Origin: Henckelia pumila
Taxonomy: Eukaryota; Streptophyta; Magnoliopsida; Lamiales; Gesneriaceae
Direction: 5' to 3'
Assembly (NCBI RefSeq): GCF_033568475.1
Contig: NC_133120.1
Span: 85,020,151 to 85,084,150 of the forward strand
DNA length: 64,000 nt
Made by a program: the position numbers and the translations under genes. The stretch's first letter is position 1, and each line of letters opens with the position of its first letter. This document shows positions 1 through 11,140 of this stretch, in pieces. Below the pieces are notes generated by a model. That model was given only the letters and a program-made list of their open reading frames with translations, was not told the DNA's origin and ran no database searches.

Positions 1-1483
1 TCAAGTATTAAACACAAAATATATAGGAAATTGTTCATTCAATTGGTTCCATTTTTTCAAAAATATTTTGTCAGATAGGTAGACAATCATGGATTTCAGT
101 TATAGCACAAAAAAATTTTCATTAGCCATGCATCCATTTCTTTCTCGACTTCTTTTCAACTCAACTCAATTAACAAACTAAACAAAAATTTTATCTATGA
201 AGCACACAATAATTCAACTAAACAATACTCAACTAATCAACTAAATAATTGAATCAAACACTGATTCACCCCCCCCCCCCCTCCCCAAACTTAATGTAAT
301 CATTGTCCCTAATGATTAAAAACAATAAGATAGAACAAGGGACGCGTACCTTCGGCACCGAGCATCAGTACTCGACGTTATAAACTTCATGGTGAGAATC
401 CTCATTATCTCCATAGAATGAACTCGATTTAGCACTTCAAAACATGACCATGACGTGGAATTAAGACTTGGAACACCCGTAACAGGGTAGTGTAGATCAA
501 GAGTGATAGAAAAACCATGCATTTACAGAATGTGCTCCCCTTAACTTCAAGTGCTTATGTAGTTGCATTTCCATAACCTCAAACTCATCCAGACTTTGAG
601 AGTGAGACAGAGACTTATGAAGAATGACTATGACTTGAATTCCTAATTTAATCACTTAAATATTTTGCGGTGTGTGTGAACCCTGCAGAAGCATGCTTGC
701 TCTAGCGATGGTTCTATTGAAGAACGTGGCTAAGAAACACTTCGGCAGAACGTTAGCACATGAGGAATTGCTGGTGGACCTGGTTCGCGGAGGATTTTGC
801 AGCAGCTTGGAATTCTTGCACGGTGCAGGAGCACTGTTGCGCCTTGACTCTCTTGTGATGTGCAAATGGCGAGATTCATGCGCGTTAGCGCACTGTTAAG
901 CACTGATGAGGATGGTTGGCGCTAGGTGATGCGCATGTGGTATGCGTGTTAGCGCTGAGGATGGCATAGATGATATAGCGCGATTGCGCTTCAAGGGACG
1001 CTGATGAGGGTGCTCGTTTGCGCTTGGTTAGCGCGGAATAGAAGCGCGTTTGCTTTTGTTCTTGCGCGGTTAGGATCTTTGTTTGCGCAATATCTGGCGC
1101 TGAATGACTGCACGATTGCGCATAAATAAGCGCATATGGGGATCTCTTGTTTGCGCCTTCTATCGAAGAGGGTGCGCGGGCGCGCCTCTAGTTCTCAAAT
1201 CAAGCCAATTTCATTCAGGGTATGGCGTGGACGCTCAGATTAATAGGGCGGGCGCGCCTCTTGCTCGAATTTGAGTTTCTGGAGCCAGAAAAATTTTGAA
1301 AATTAAGAAAAATTAAGCTTCAAAAATTGATAATAAAATACTAAAAAAAACTATAAAATAAATAACAAAAATTAAATAAAATTAAAATAAAACCGAATAA
1401 AATAAAATAAAATAAAATAAAATGCTTGGGTTGTCTCCCAAGTAGCGCTTAGTTTAAAGTCGTCAGCCCGACTTTCACCGGTG
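1..1483 (-). other. Non-coding 3' part of the Athila-like element
   Basis: There is no long reading frame. Three parts are visible: an A-rich stretch with AAAAT repeats (about 1310-1420) just after the protease stop, a block rich in GCGC, TTAGCGC and TTGCGC words (about 840-1260), and a C-run followed by a pyrimidine-rich block at 268-290. Read on the minus strand, the last of these is a purine-rich tract that could be a polypurine tract or a relic of one. The expected reverse transcriptase is absent. Gene-like reading frames here are short and unconvincing. Confidence 0.55.
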
Positions 1484-2247
1484 TTAGATCTTCCCTTTCT
1501 CTTTCACTCGACAAATATATTTCACGAACCGCCTTTTAAATTTTGCTTTCTTGTTCTTCGTGGCTTTTTTTGTTGATGAACTTGGCGCTTTACTCTTTGA
1601 TTCAACCTCAAAATCAGCTCTTGGACCGCTCTCCAACTTCACAACCGGTTCAATTAAGCATAATTCTTCAATGGGTGGATTATGTGTGTTCGTGAATAGA
1701 TTGAAAATTACTCTTTTGCAATCCACACCCATCGACAATTCACCTTTCTTTACCTCTATCTTGGCATCCGCTGTAGCAAAAAACGGTCGTCTAAAAATCA
1801 GCGGAGCACCATGATCCGCTTCAATATCCAAGATCACAAAATCTGCTGGGAAGATGAATTTATTCACCTTAACTAGAACATCTTCAACAATTCCTAGTGG
1901 ATATGTAATGCTCAGATCCGCCAACTGCAATGAAATCATAGTGGATTTTATCTCTCCCAACTCCAAGGCCCTGTAAATAGATAATGACATTAAGTTAATG
2001 CTGGCCCATAAATCACAAAGTGCATTATTAAAATAAGAAGAGTCAATCGTGCAAGGAATAGTAAAACTCTCTGGATCCTTAAGCTTTTGTGGCATCTTCT
2101 TTTGAAGCACGACACTGCATTCTTCATTCAAATTCACAACTTCATTCTCTAGCAGCCTCCTCTTCTTGGACATCACCTCCTTGATGAACTTCGCATAGTT
2201 CGGCATTTGCTCCAAAGCATCAGCAAAGGGGATGTTGATGTGAATTT
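1484..2247 (-). pseudogene. Protease-containing 3' part of the Athila-like gag-protease frame
   Basis: The sequence from about 2242 down to the stop at 1484 encodes the region between gag and an aspartic protease. It has a basic stretch with MSKKRR, then a retropepsin-like core. Athila-type proteases usually show DLGAS at the active site; here the sequence reads DLWAS, a Gly to Trp change one base away from the usual codon, which probably disables catalysis. The frame runs on from the gag segment at 9485-9899 if the chromovirus and one copy of its 5-bp target duplication are removed. The first codons read upstream of 2248 belong to the inserted LTR, not to this protein. It ends in a Lys-rich tail. 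Confidence 0.75.
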
Positions 2248-3560
2248 TGTAGTGACCCTTACCTGGATCACCTACTAAACAGAACTTAGGCATGCAATTA
2301 ACTTAATTAAACAGATAACCAGAATTAACTGCAGAATCAAAACAATAATACAAATACTACAATCCCAAGGCAAAGAATCTGTAAATATCCAATAAATATA
2401 CAATCATATCGAAAGCTGTATCAACCCAATCACAATAGAAATAAAACCTAGGCGAAGCTCCAGCTGACCAACCACTGCCTAGCCCCTCTTGGAATCACCC
2501 GCCTCATCCAATCGCAAACCTGCCCCATGGAATAGGGTGTCCAGAAACACAAAGTACGAGATGTAAGCATAAAACGCTCAGCACGAGAGTATGAGTATAC
2601 ATGCATGCAAAGTGAACTCCCTATAAACTCGAGGTCAAGAATCGGATAACAGAGACAGAACGGGCCCTGGTATGTAGCACGCTGTGCCGTCGCTTTAGGA
2701 GGTGGCTCCCATACCGAAATACCAGTGGATATGCCGGACCCAAATCGATGGAAGTCCAACCACTAACAGGATAGGGTAAAATCCTACTAACAGACATCTC
2801 GAACGAGATAGCTCAATATGCAAATGAATGCAGCATAAATCAATGACATATAAATCATGCAGTCACATAATACATGCATATTCAGTCAGGATATCTCGAA
2901 CAATACTTTCGTACCTCAAATACTAGGCAAGCTCTAACCGGCTCTAGTCCACGCCTACAGTCCGCACTACACTGCCAAATGATACTACTATAATTATAGT
3001 GCTCTAAAAGCCTTAATTAGGCTATTGCATACTTGTAAATATTTTTAGGAAGCAAAAGTTATACCTTCGTCCGTTGTTAGCCCTTTGCTGTCGATCTCCT
3101 CAAAACTAGACCACAGCTCTGCTGCGACGCCTGGATCGCTACGCCACTTCCGGATTCCCAATGGGACGCCTAGAATTCCCTAGATCTGAGCTAGAAAACT
3201 AAGGAATCGAGAGAGAAGAGGTGAATGGTGTGCTTTGAAATGAATCTCGGCACCTCTATTTATAGACCACGAACGTTGCTTCCGATCGAGTTCATTGCGT
3301 TCGTTCCTCCGATGAACGTTGCTTCCGTTCCCGACCGTTGCTTTCGTTGGTACTAGTGTCCCATCAAGTGCGTAAGCAATGACGCATTTCTGAAGGCACG
3401 AACGTTGCGTCCGTTCCCCGGACGTTGCGTTCATTTTGCCTGACCCTCCGGACCATTTCTGATCATTTTGGGTCTAATTCCGGACTCCGTTAATCCATTA
3501 GAAGTCCCCTTAATCAAGAATAAGTGGATTAATTACCAGTTTTGGGTACGGGCTACTACA
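2248..3560 (-). repeat. 3' LTR of the chromovirus
   Basis: The repeat is 1313 bp and pairs with 8187-9479. In plus coordinates it starts TGTAGTGACC and ends GGCTACTACA, so TG and CA termini are kept. Near 3245-3435 it holds several copies of a word close to GAACGTTGCTTCCGTTCC. Short reading frames in it, such as 2448-2759, are not genes. Confidence 0.92.
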
Positions 3561-3573
3561 TTCTCCCCCACTT
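3561..3573 (-). other. Polypurine tract of the chromovirus
   Basis: Directly beside the 3' LTR. On the minus strand it reads AAGTGGGGGAGAA, the purine-rich plus-strand primer expected at this position. Confidence 0.8.
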
Positions 3574-3692
3574 AAGATATTCCGTCCTCGAAATTAGATC
3601 TTAAGTACTGAATGTAAAGCAACAAAAGAAACATCTTTATTCAAAGTCAAACGTTTACAGAGTTTACAACTGAATACAACTCGAAAAAAAAA

Positions 3693-6600
3693 TCAAAACA
3701 ACTCAGGATGTTCTGAATGCATCCTGCTCTCAAGCTCCCAAGTGGCCTCTTCAGTGCCTCGGTGCTGCCACTGAACTAAAACCAGAGGAATGACTTTATT
3801 CCTCAAGAACTTATCCTTATGATTCAGGATACGAATAGGTCTTTCAACATAAGTCAAATCCTTATCCACCTGAACTTCAGACGGCTACAGAATATGAGAC
3901 TGATCCGCCACATACCATCGCAACAAAGATACGTGAAACACGTCGTGAATACTGGACAGATACGGTGGCAAGGCTAGATGATAAGCCAAATCGCCAATGC
4001 TCTCCAAGATCTCAAACGGACCGATAAATCTGGGGGACAACTTGCCCTTGAGGCCAAATCTGAGAATCCTGCGAAAAGGTGACACTCTCAGAAATACTTT
4101 CTCCCCAACATCAAACTGCAAAGGCCTACGCTTAGTGTTAGCATAGCTGGCCTGACGATCCTGTGCAGTTTTAATCCGCTTCTTGATCTGATCAACAACA
4201 TCAGCTGCCTGTTGTACTAACTCAGGTCCCTCGGCCTGTCTCTCCCCCACTTCTTCCCAGAAGAGTGGAGTACGACGTCGCCCGTACAACGCCTCAAAAG
4301 GTGTCATCCCAATACTAGTATGATAGCTGTTGTTGTACGCGAACTCAATCAATGGCAAATGATCCAGCCAGACTGAACCAAAATCATAACGCACCTCGAA
4401 GCATATCCTCCAAAGTACGGATAGTGCGCTCTGACTGACCATCAGTATCCGAATGATAGGCAGTAATCAAACTAAGAGTAGTGCCCATCGCACGCTGAAC
4501 ACTCCCCCAGAATTTAGAAGTAAACATGGGGTCTCGATCGCTGACAATGCTCACATGCACTCCATGAAGTCGAACGATCTCCTGAATGTACAACCGAGTC
4601 ATACGATCCACATTGTACTATCGGCTATAGGAAATGAAATTAGAAGACTTGGTGAGTCGATCCACCACAACCCAGATAGCATCACAGTTCCTCGAGGATA
4701 CCGGCAAATGGGTCACAAAGTCCATCGTGATAAACTCTCATTTGCACTCAGGAATAGGCAGACTGTGAAGCAAATATCCAGGTCGTCGGTGCTCTGCCTT
4801 GACCTTCTGAGAGACCAAGCATCTCGAAACATACTGATACACACTGCATTTCATCCCCTTCCACCAAAACCGAGTACGTAGATCCTTGTACATCTTGTTG
4901 CTCCCCAGATGAATACTCAACTTAGTGCGATGTTCTTGGGACAAAATCTCCTCTCGCAACTCCCCATCCTCTGGAACCACAAGCCTACCAGACAAACACA
5001 GAAAACCATCTGACTGATAGTGAAATCCAAACTTACTACCCTCGTTGGCTAGACGAGCCAATCGCTGGGTCTTCGAATCAGACATCTGAGCATCTCGAAT
5101 CCGCAAATACAAAGCTGGCTCAGATAAAATTGCAAACATCTGGATACTCTGCGTACCTTTCTTGTGCTTGAAGGTATACCCTGAAGAACAACAATCTCCA
5201 ATCGTACTAGACATCGAACAAGTCTGAAGTGCAGATAGTCGTACCTTGCGACTCAAGGCATCAGCAGTGAGATTGGCAGCTTCCGGATGGTACTTAATCT
5301 CGCAATCGTAATCCTTAAGCAAGTACATCCAACGTCTCTGCCTCATGTTCAACTCTGCCTGAGTGAACAAATACTTGAGACTCTTGTGGTAGGTGAAGAT
5401 CTCAAATTTCTCGCCATACAGATAATGACGCCAGATCTTCAAAGAGAATACAATGGCTGCCAACTCCAAATCATGGACTGGATAATTGTCCTCATGCAAC
5501 TTCAACTGTCTAGAAGCATATGCAATCACATGCACATTTTGAGTCAGGACACAACCTAACCCCTGATGAGAAGCATCCGTGTAAACCACATATCCTCCAG
5601 ATCCTGACGGTAATGCCAATACCGGCACAGAATTCAACCGTCGTCGAAGTTCACAAAAATTCTTCTCAAACTTGGAGGACCACTCGAAATCCACACTCTT
5701 GCGGGTAAGCTGCATCAAAGGTCGAGCTAGCTGAGAGAAGTTCAGAATGAAACGACGATAATATCCTGCTAGTCCCAGAAAACTACGGATCTCAGCAACT
5801 GTCGTCGGACGCGACCAATTAAGCACAGCTTCAATCTTTCTCGGATCAACAGAAATCCCCTCCCTGGATATGATATGGCCAAGAAAGACCACTCGATCCA
5901 TCCAGAACTCACACTTACTCAGTTTGGCGTACAACTGCTCATTCCGAAGAGTCTGCAGTACCAACCGCAAGTGAGAAACATGCTCGTCCGCATTACGCGA
6001 ATACACCAGAATGTCGTCAATGAAGACCACGACAAACTTATCCAAAAATTCCCTGAAGACACGGTTCATCATATCCATAAATATAGCCGGTGCATTAGTC
6101 AAACCAAATGGCATCACTAGAAACTCGTAATGCCCATAGCGAATACGGAATGTTGTCTTGGCTATGTCCTGATCTCGAACCCTCATCTGATGATACCCAA
6201 ATCTCAGATCAATCTTGGAGTAGACTGAAGTATCCTGCAACTGATCAAACAAGTCATCGATACGAGGCAAAGGATACTTGTTCTTCACAGTAACTCGGTT
6301 CAACTGATGGTAGTCAATGCAAAGCCGCATAGACTCATCCTTCTTCACGAAAAGAACAGGAGCTCCCCAAGGAGATACACTAGGACGAATGTACCCCTTG
6401 TCCAAAAGATCATGTAGCTGATTCTTCAACTCTCGCATCTTTGACAGAGCCAGACGATACGGTGCTCGAGAAATAGGCAAAGTACCCGGCATCAACTCTA
6501 TGCCAAACTCGACTTCTCTAGCAGGAGGAAAACCCAGAATCTCATCTGGAAAAACATCTGGGAATTCATCAACCACCGGAATACTCTCTAACCCAATGCT

Positions 6601-7143
6601 CTCAGCGGACAAATCAACTGCATAGATGAGGTAACCTTCCCCGCCAGACTTCAGAGCTCGACAGGCTCTCAAAGCGGATACCAAAGGCATCGAGGGTCGC
6701 GCTCCCTCACCATAGAAAAACCAGCTATCACTCCCCTCCGGATGAAAGCGTACTAATCTCTTATAGCAGTCCACTGAAGCTCGATAGGTAGTCAACATAT
6801 CTATCCCCAGAATGCAATCGAAGTCGTCCATCGCAAGGACCATGAGATTCGCTAACATAATGTTACCCTCAAACTCTAAAGGGCAACCCATCACTAGACG
6901 CTTAGCCAAAGCAGACTGACCCGTCGGAGTAGAAATAGATACTACTACATCTAGTGCAATGCATGGTAACTTATGTCTCTTAACAAAACGTGCAGAAATG
7001 AAGGAATGAGATGCACCAGTATCAATGAGTACAAGAGCAGGTAAACCATATAACAAAAATGTACCTGCGATAACCTTCTCATTCTCTTCCACTGCCTGGT
7101 CGTGCCTCAAGGCAAACACCTGGCCAGAAGCCCGCGGCCTCAA
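3693..7143 (-). pseudogene. Chromovirus pol: protease, reverse transcriptase, RNase H, integrase, chromodomain-like tail (broken)
   Basis: The main open stretch (4738-7143) shows a DTGAS protease site, a reverse transcriptase with the FIDD catalytic box, an RNase H beginning YTDAS, and the integrase zinc-binding region. That zinc site looks damaged: the usual CxxC is CLVS. A TGA at 4738 stops the frame where Trp is expected. A second stop lies just before 4611, and a frameshift around 4395 separates the integrase core (4384-4611) from its C-terminal part (3888-4442). The latter includes LPLIEFAYNNSYHTSIG and ALYGRR, known in integrases of this lineage. A TAG at 3885 follows, and the frame then runs to 3693 with a chromodomain-like segment containing HRGTEEATWE. 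The chromodomain is thought to steer integration to heterochromatin. Confidence 0.88.
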
Positions 7144-7176
7144 GTGAGAACTCCTAGCAGGCTGTCCCTGCGATCT

Positions 7177-8109
7177 CTACTGTACGGAGGCCTGAGAACC
7201 AGATCCTGAACCAGAGCCAGAACTGCCTCCCCCAGATAGTGGACAATATCTTCGGAGATGACCTACCTCTCCACAACGGAAACAAGCTCCAGAAGCTTTA
7301 CGGAACTTGTCTGACGGATGGTTCTTCCCACAATGATCGCACTTCTCCTTCTTCCCAAAATGGACAATGCAAGCGGAACCAGAGGAAAAAGAAGTAGATC
7401 CAGACTTCTTGAAGGACTGAGCACGGGGACCCAAAGAACTCGCTGGCCTAGACTGAGAGAAAGACCGGTTACGCCAAATGCTATCCTCCGCCTGGTGACA
7501 ACGGCTCACCAAACCCTCATAGGACATGTCATCACCAACCGCCAAAAGGTCATGAATCTCAGGTTTGAGACCCTGAAGGAACAGATTATACTTCATCTCT
7601 GAGCTGTCAGCAATCTCGGGGCAATAGGATAGCAGATCAAAGAACTTCTGCTGGTACTCATCAATAGACATGGCACCCTGTCGCAGACTCAGTAACTCAC
7701 CTGCCTTCGCCTGACGGAGTGCAGGAGGAAAATACAGCTTCTGGAAAGCTATACGGAACTCGGCCCAAGTGGCAACCCCTCTCGCCGTGACGAACGGTGC
7801 AGAAGTAAACCTCCACCACTTACGGGCTCGCCCGTTTAGAAGATAACCAAGTGTCTCTATCTTCTGCTCCTCAGTGCAACGGAACGTCTGAAAAGTCGTC
7901 ATGATTTCCATACGGTCTAACTAGTTCTCCGCATCCTTCGGAGACTCACCCCCAACCAAGGGCTTAGGACTCATCTGAAGAAATCGGCGCACGCTAAAAC
8001 GCTGATCATCATGGCGACGATGATGGCGCTCTCGACGACGCTCTCGATCAGCATCGCCCCAACGGCCACCTACACTGCCATGGCTTCTCTGATCGTCACG
8101 ATCTGCCAT
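7177..8109 (-). pseudogene. Chromovirus gag with one internal stop
   Basis: The frame starts with MADRDDQRSHG at 8109 and runs through an Arg/His-rich N terminus. A TAG at 7921 interrupts it where a Trp codon is expected, and it continues in the same frame from 7911. It holds a Retrotrans_gag capsid region (ARKWWRF to YCPEIADSSEMKYNLFLQGL) and a nucleocapsid knuckle CFRCGEVGHLRRYC, then a Gly/Ser-rich tail. Another TAG at 7177 separates it from the pol frame, which is in register, so gag and pol were probably one polyprotein. Both stops are single-base changes. Confidence 0.88.
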
Positions 8110-8170
8110 CTACAAAAATTACCTCACGGTTAACTTATGTAGAATCTAAATTCCCAAGAATACTATGCAT

Positions 8171-8182
8171 GCTCTGATACCA
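8171..8182 (-). other. Primer-binding site of the chromovirus (initiator Met tRNA)
   Basis: On the minus strand this reads TGGTATCAGAGC, the complement of the initiator methionine tRNA 3' end. It begins four bases inside the 5' LTR border at 8187, as usual for this lineage. Confidence 0.9.
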
Positions 8183-8186
8183 TAAA

Positions 8187-9479
8187 TGTAGTGACTCTTA
8201 CCTGGATCACCTACTAAACAGAACTTAGGCATGCAATTAACTTAATTAAACAGATAACAAGAATTAACTGTGGAAGCAAAACAATAATACAAATACTACA
8301 ATCCAAGTCAAGGAATCTGTAAATATCCAATAAATATACAACTATATCAAAAACTGTATCAAGCCAATCACAAAAGAAATAACCTAGGCGAAGCTCCAGC
8401 TGACCAATCACTGCCTAGCCCCTCTTGGAACCACCCGCCTTGTCCAATCGCAAACCTGCCCCATGGAATAGGGTGTCCAGAAACACAGAGTACAAGACGT
8501 GAGCATAAAACATTCAGCACGAGAGTATGAGTATACATGCATGAAAAGTGAACTCCCGAATTAGATAACAGAGACAGACCGAGCCCTGGTATGTAGCACG
8601 CTGTGCCGTCGCTTCAGGATGTGGCTCCCATACCGAAATACCAGTGGATATACCGGACCCAAATAGATGGAAGTCCAACCACTAACAGGATCTGGTAAAA
8701 CCCTACTAACAGACATCTCGAACGAGATAACTCAATATGCAAATGAATGCAGCATAAATCAATGACATATAAATCATGCAGTCACATAATACATGCATAC
8801 TCAGTCAGGATATCTCAAACAATACTTTCGTACCTCAAATACTAGGCAAGCTCTAACCGGCACTAGTCCACGCCTACAGTCCGCACTATACTGCCAAATT
8901 ATACTACTATCATTATAGTGCTCTAAAAGCCTTAACTAGGCTATTGCATACTCCTAAATATTTTTAGGAAGCAAAAGCTATACCTTCGTCCGTCGTTAGC
9001 CCTTTGCTGTCGATCGCCTCAAAACTAGACCACAACCCTGCTGCAACGCCTGGATCGCTACACCACTTCCGAATTCCCGATGGGACGCCTAGAATTCCTT
9101 AGATCTGAGCTAGAAGACTAAGGAATCGAGAGAGAAGATGTGAATGGTGTGCTTTGAAATGAATCTCGGCACCTCTATTTATAGACCACGAACGTTGCTT
9201 CCGATCGAGTTCATTGCATCCGTTCCTCCGACGAACATTGCTTCCGTTCCCGACCGTTGCTTTTGTTGGTACCAGTGTCCCATCAAGTGCGTAAGAAGTG
9301 ACGCATTTCTGAAGGCACGAACGTTGCGTCCATTCCCCGGACGCTGCGTCCGTTCTGCCTGATCCTTCGGACCATTTCTGATCATTCTGGGTCTAATTCC
9401 GGACTCCGTTAATCCATTAGAAGTCCCCTTAATCAATAATAAGTGGATTAATTACCAGTTTTGGGTACGGGCTACTATA
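8187..9479 (-). repeat. 5' LTR of the chromovirus
   Basis: The repeat is 1293 bp and is the partner of 2248-3560. Its outer end in plus coordinates reads CTACTATA against CTACTACA in the other copy, a single change at the terminal CA. It lacks about 15 bases that the other LTR has near its base 2628-2645. It also carries the GAACGTTGC word family near 9185-9350. Confidence 0.92.
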
Positions 9480-9484
9480 AATTT

Positions 9485-11010
9485 TCTTGAAAATCTCCAA
9501 GAACTTGGAAAACTGCTCATCCAACGCCTTCTTCTTGAACCTTTGTGGGTAGGGGAGTGGCGGCTTGTACATCGGTTTCGAGTCAGGTTCAAGATCCTTC
9601 TCTTTCTCCTCGAATTTTTCCTCAAATTTCTTCTCCGCAACAGTAGGGATTTGGACTCCAACTTCTTTACCACTCCTCAACTCGATGGCATTGCACTGCT
9701 CCTTGGGCTTTACCTCAGTGTTGCTCGGAAACTGGCCTATGTTATTATCCTTCAATGCGTTCGCCAACTGCCCTATGCTAGTTTCCATGGATTGCAATAC
9801 TGCACCCATGTTGGTCATGTGCATCTCTAAGCTGTCAAGATGGAGTCTCAGTCCTCGCCATCCTCTTACCTGATTCCTGCACAAAAGTACTAACCACATA
9901 TTTCAAAGAAGGCTTACCCTCATCCTTGTTTGTATTGAATCCCGGAGGATTCAACACATTTTTGTTGTTAGCATAAGAAAAATTTTCATGATTTCGCAAG
10001 CTAGGATGGTAAGTATTAGAGACAGGATTACCTTTGTAAGCTACATAACCTCGGTAGCCATTAGGATTGATATAATTAACTTCCTCTGGGGCATGTGATC
10101 CTTCAAATCCAGTTGAATCTGCAACATGAATCTTATTCAAAGAAGCTACATGTATAGTCAGTGCAGATAATTGAGCAGTGATGGATGTGAGAGGATCCAC
10201 TGCATATACTCCAGCTGGCTTCTTGACTCTCATACGCTCAGATGGCCATTGAAAGCTATTGACCGTCATCTGCTCCAACATATCATAAGCCTGAACATGG
10301 TCCTTTGCAAAAATAGTACCTCCAGCCGCAGAATCCACATTCATTCTCGTAGGCGCATTCAGTCCGTTGTAAAACCACTCGATCTGTTCCCAATCTGCAA
10401 AATTGTGGTTAGGACAACGTCTTAATAATTCTTTATATATTTCCCACGCCTCGTAGAGCTGTTCAGAATCCATCTGCCTGAATGTGCTGATCTCTATCTT
10501 CAGTTGGGTGGTTTTGGCAGGTGGAAAATATTTCGCAAAAAATTTTTCTGTCATCCCCTCCCAAATAGTGATGTTTCCAAGCGGCAGTGATTGCAACCAA
10601 CTTCTGGCTTGATCCCTGAGAGAAAACGGAAACAAGCGTAAGAGAATAATATCCTCAGACACACCATTAATTTTTACCGTATCGGTTATCTCCAGAAAAG
10701 TGCGTAGGTGTAGGTGAGGATCAGCAGTGGCGCTCTCATTAAATTGGTTCTGTTTAACCATTTTGATCAAGGCCGGCTTTAGCTCAAAATTGTTTGCATT
10801 GATAGTTCCACGAGCTATTCCAGAATAGTGAGCCTGGATCGTCGGTCTGAAGTGGTCTCTAATTGGCACCAAGGGAGCTTGTTGTGCTGCTTCTTCAGCC
10901 ATGTTCCTTAATTCTTCTCTTCTCGTTCTTCTCAAAGCACGTGCAGTTCGTTCGATCTCCGGATCAAAAAGTAACGAATTCGCACTTTGAGATCGTCGCA
11001 TAAACTGCAA
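9485..11010 (-). pseudogene. Athila-like gag (5' part), frameshifted
   Basis: The frame opens at 11010 with MQFMRRSQSAN and carries a Retrotrans_gag domain: the block with LRTFLEITD, LFPFSLRDQARSWLQSLP and FAKYFPPAKT is characteristic of Athila/Tat gag. The frame fails near 9840-9850, after a segment reading VQESGKRMARTE, and resumes in another frame at about 9860 (LDSLEMHMTNMGAVLQSMET, then QLANALKDNN). This second part has a Lys/Glu-rich linker before it meets the chromovirus at 9484. Its continuation is at 2247 and below. It forms virus-like particles in active relatives; this copy cannot make a full-length product without frameshifting. Confidence 0.85.
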
Positions 11011-11116
11011 TTAAAAATAATAAAAAAATTAATTAGTAACTTAAAATAAAAATAAAAAAACTCTAAATTAAAATCTAGACTAATTGGTAACAAGACTAAA
11101 CAAAATCAAAATTTAA

Positions 11117-11134
11117 TCCCCGAAAACGGCGCCA
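11117..11134 (-). other. Primer-binding site of the Athila-like element
   Basis: On the minus strand this reads TGGCGCCGTTTTCGGGGA, close to the standard Athila/Tat binding site (tRNA-Asp type in the literature). It lies a few bases inside the LTR border at 11141. Confidence 0.75.
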
Positions 11135-11140
11135 AAAACT

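Larger units (their letters stand above)
2248..9479 (-). mobile_element. Ty3/gypsy chromovirus (Tekay/Del-like), complete but inactivated, nested in the Athila-like element
   Basis: This is a 7.2-kb element on the minus strand with LTRs at 8187-9479 (5') and 2248-3560 (3'), each beginning TG and ending CA or TA in element orientation. It is flanked by a perfect 5-bp target duplication, AATTT, at 2243-2247 and 9480-9484. Internal order is primer-binding site, gag with a CCHC knuckle, protease, reverse transcriptase, RNase H, integrase, chromodomain-like tail and polypurine tract. The LTRs differ by many substitutions and at least one indel of over ten bases (near 2628-2645), so the insertion is not recent. 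The coding part has at least five internal stops and a frameshift. Confidence 0.93.

Noticed and set aside
672..899. 75-codon plus-strand frame with CEPCRSMLALAMV
   Set aside because: Overlaps an opposite-strand frame of similar length in the GCGC-rich tail of the Athila-like element; no family resemblance.
2448..2759. 103-codon minus-strand frame
   Set aside because: Entirely inside the chromovirus 3' LTR; the matching place in the other LTR is not open over the same length.
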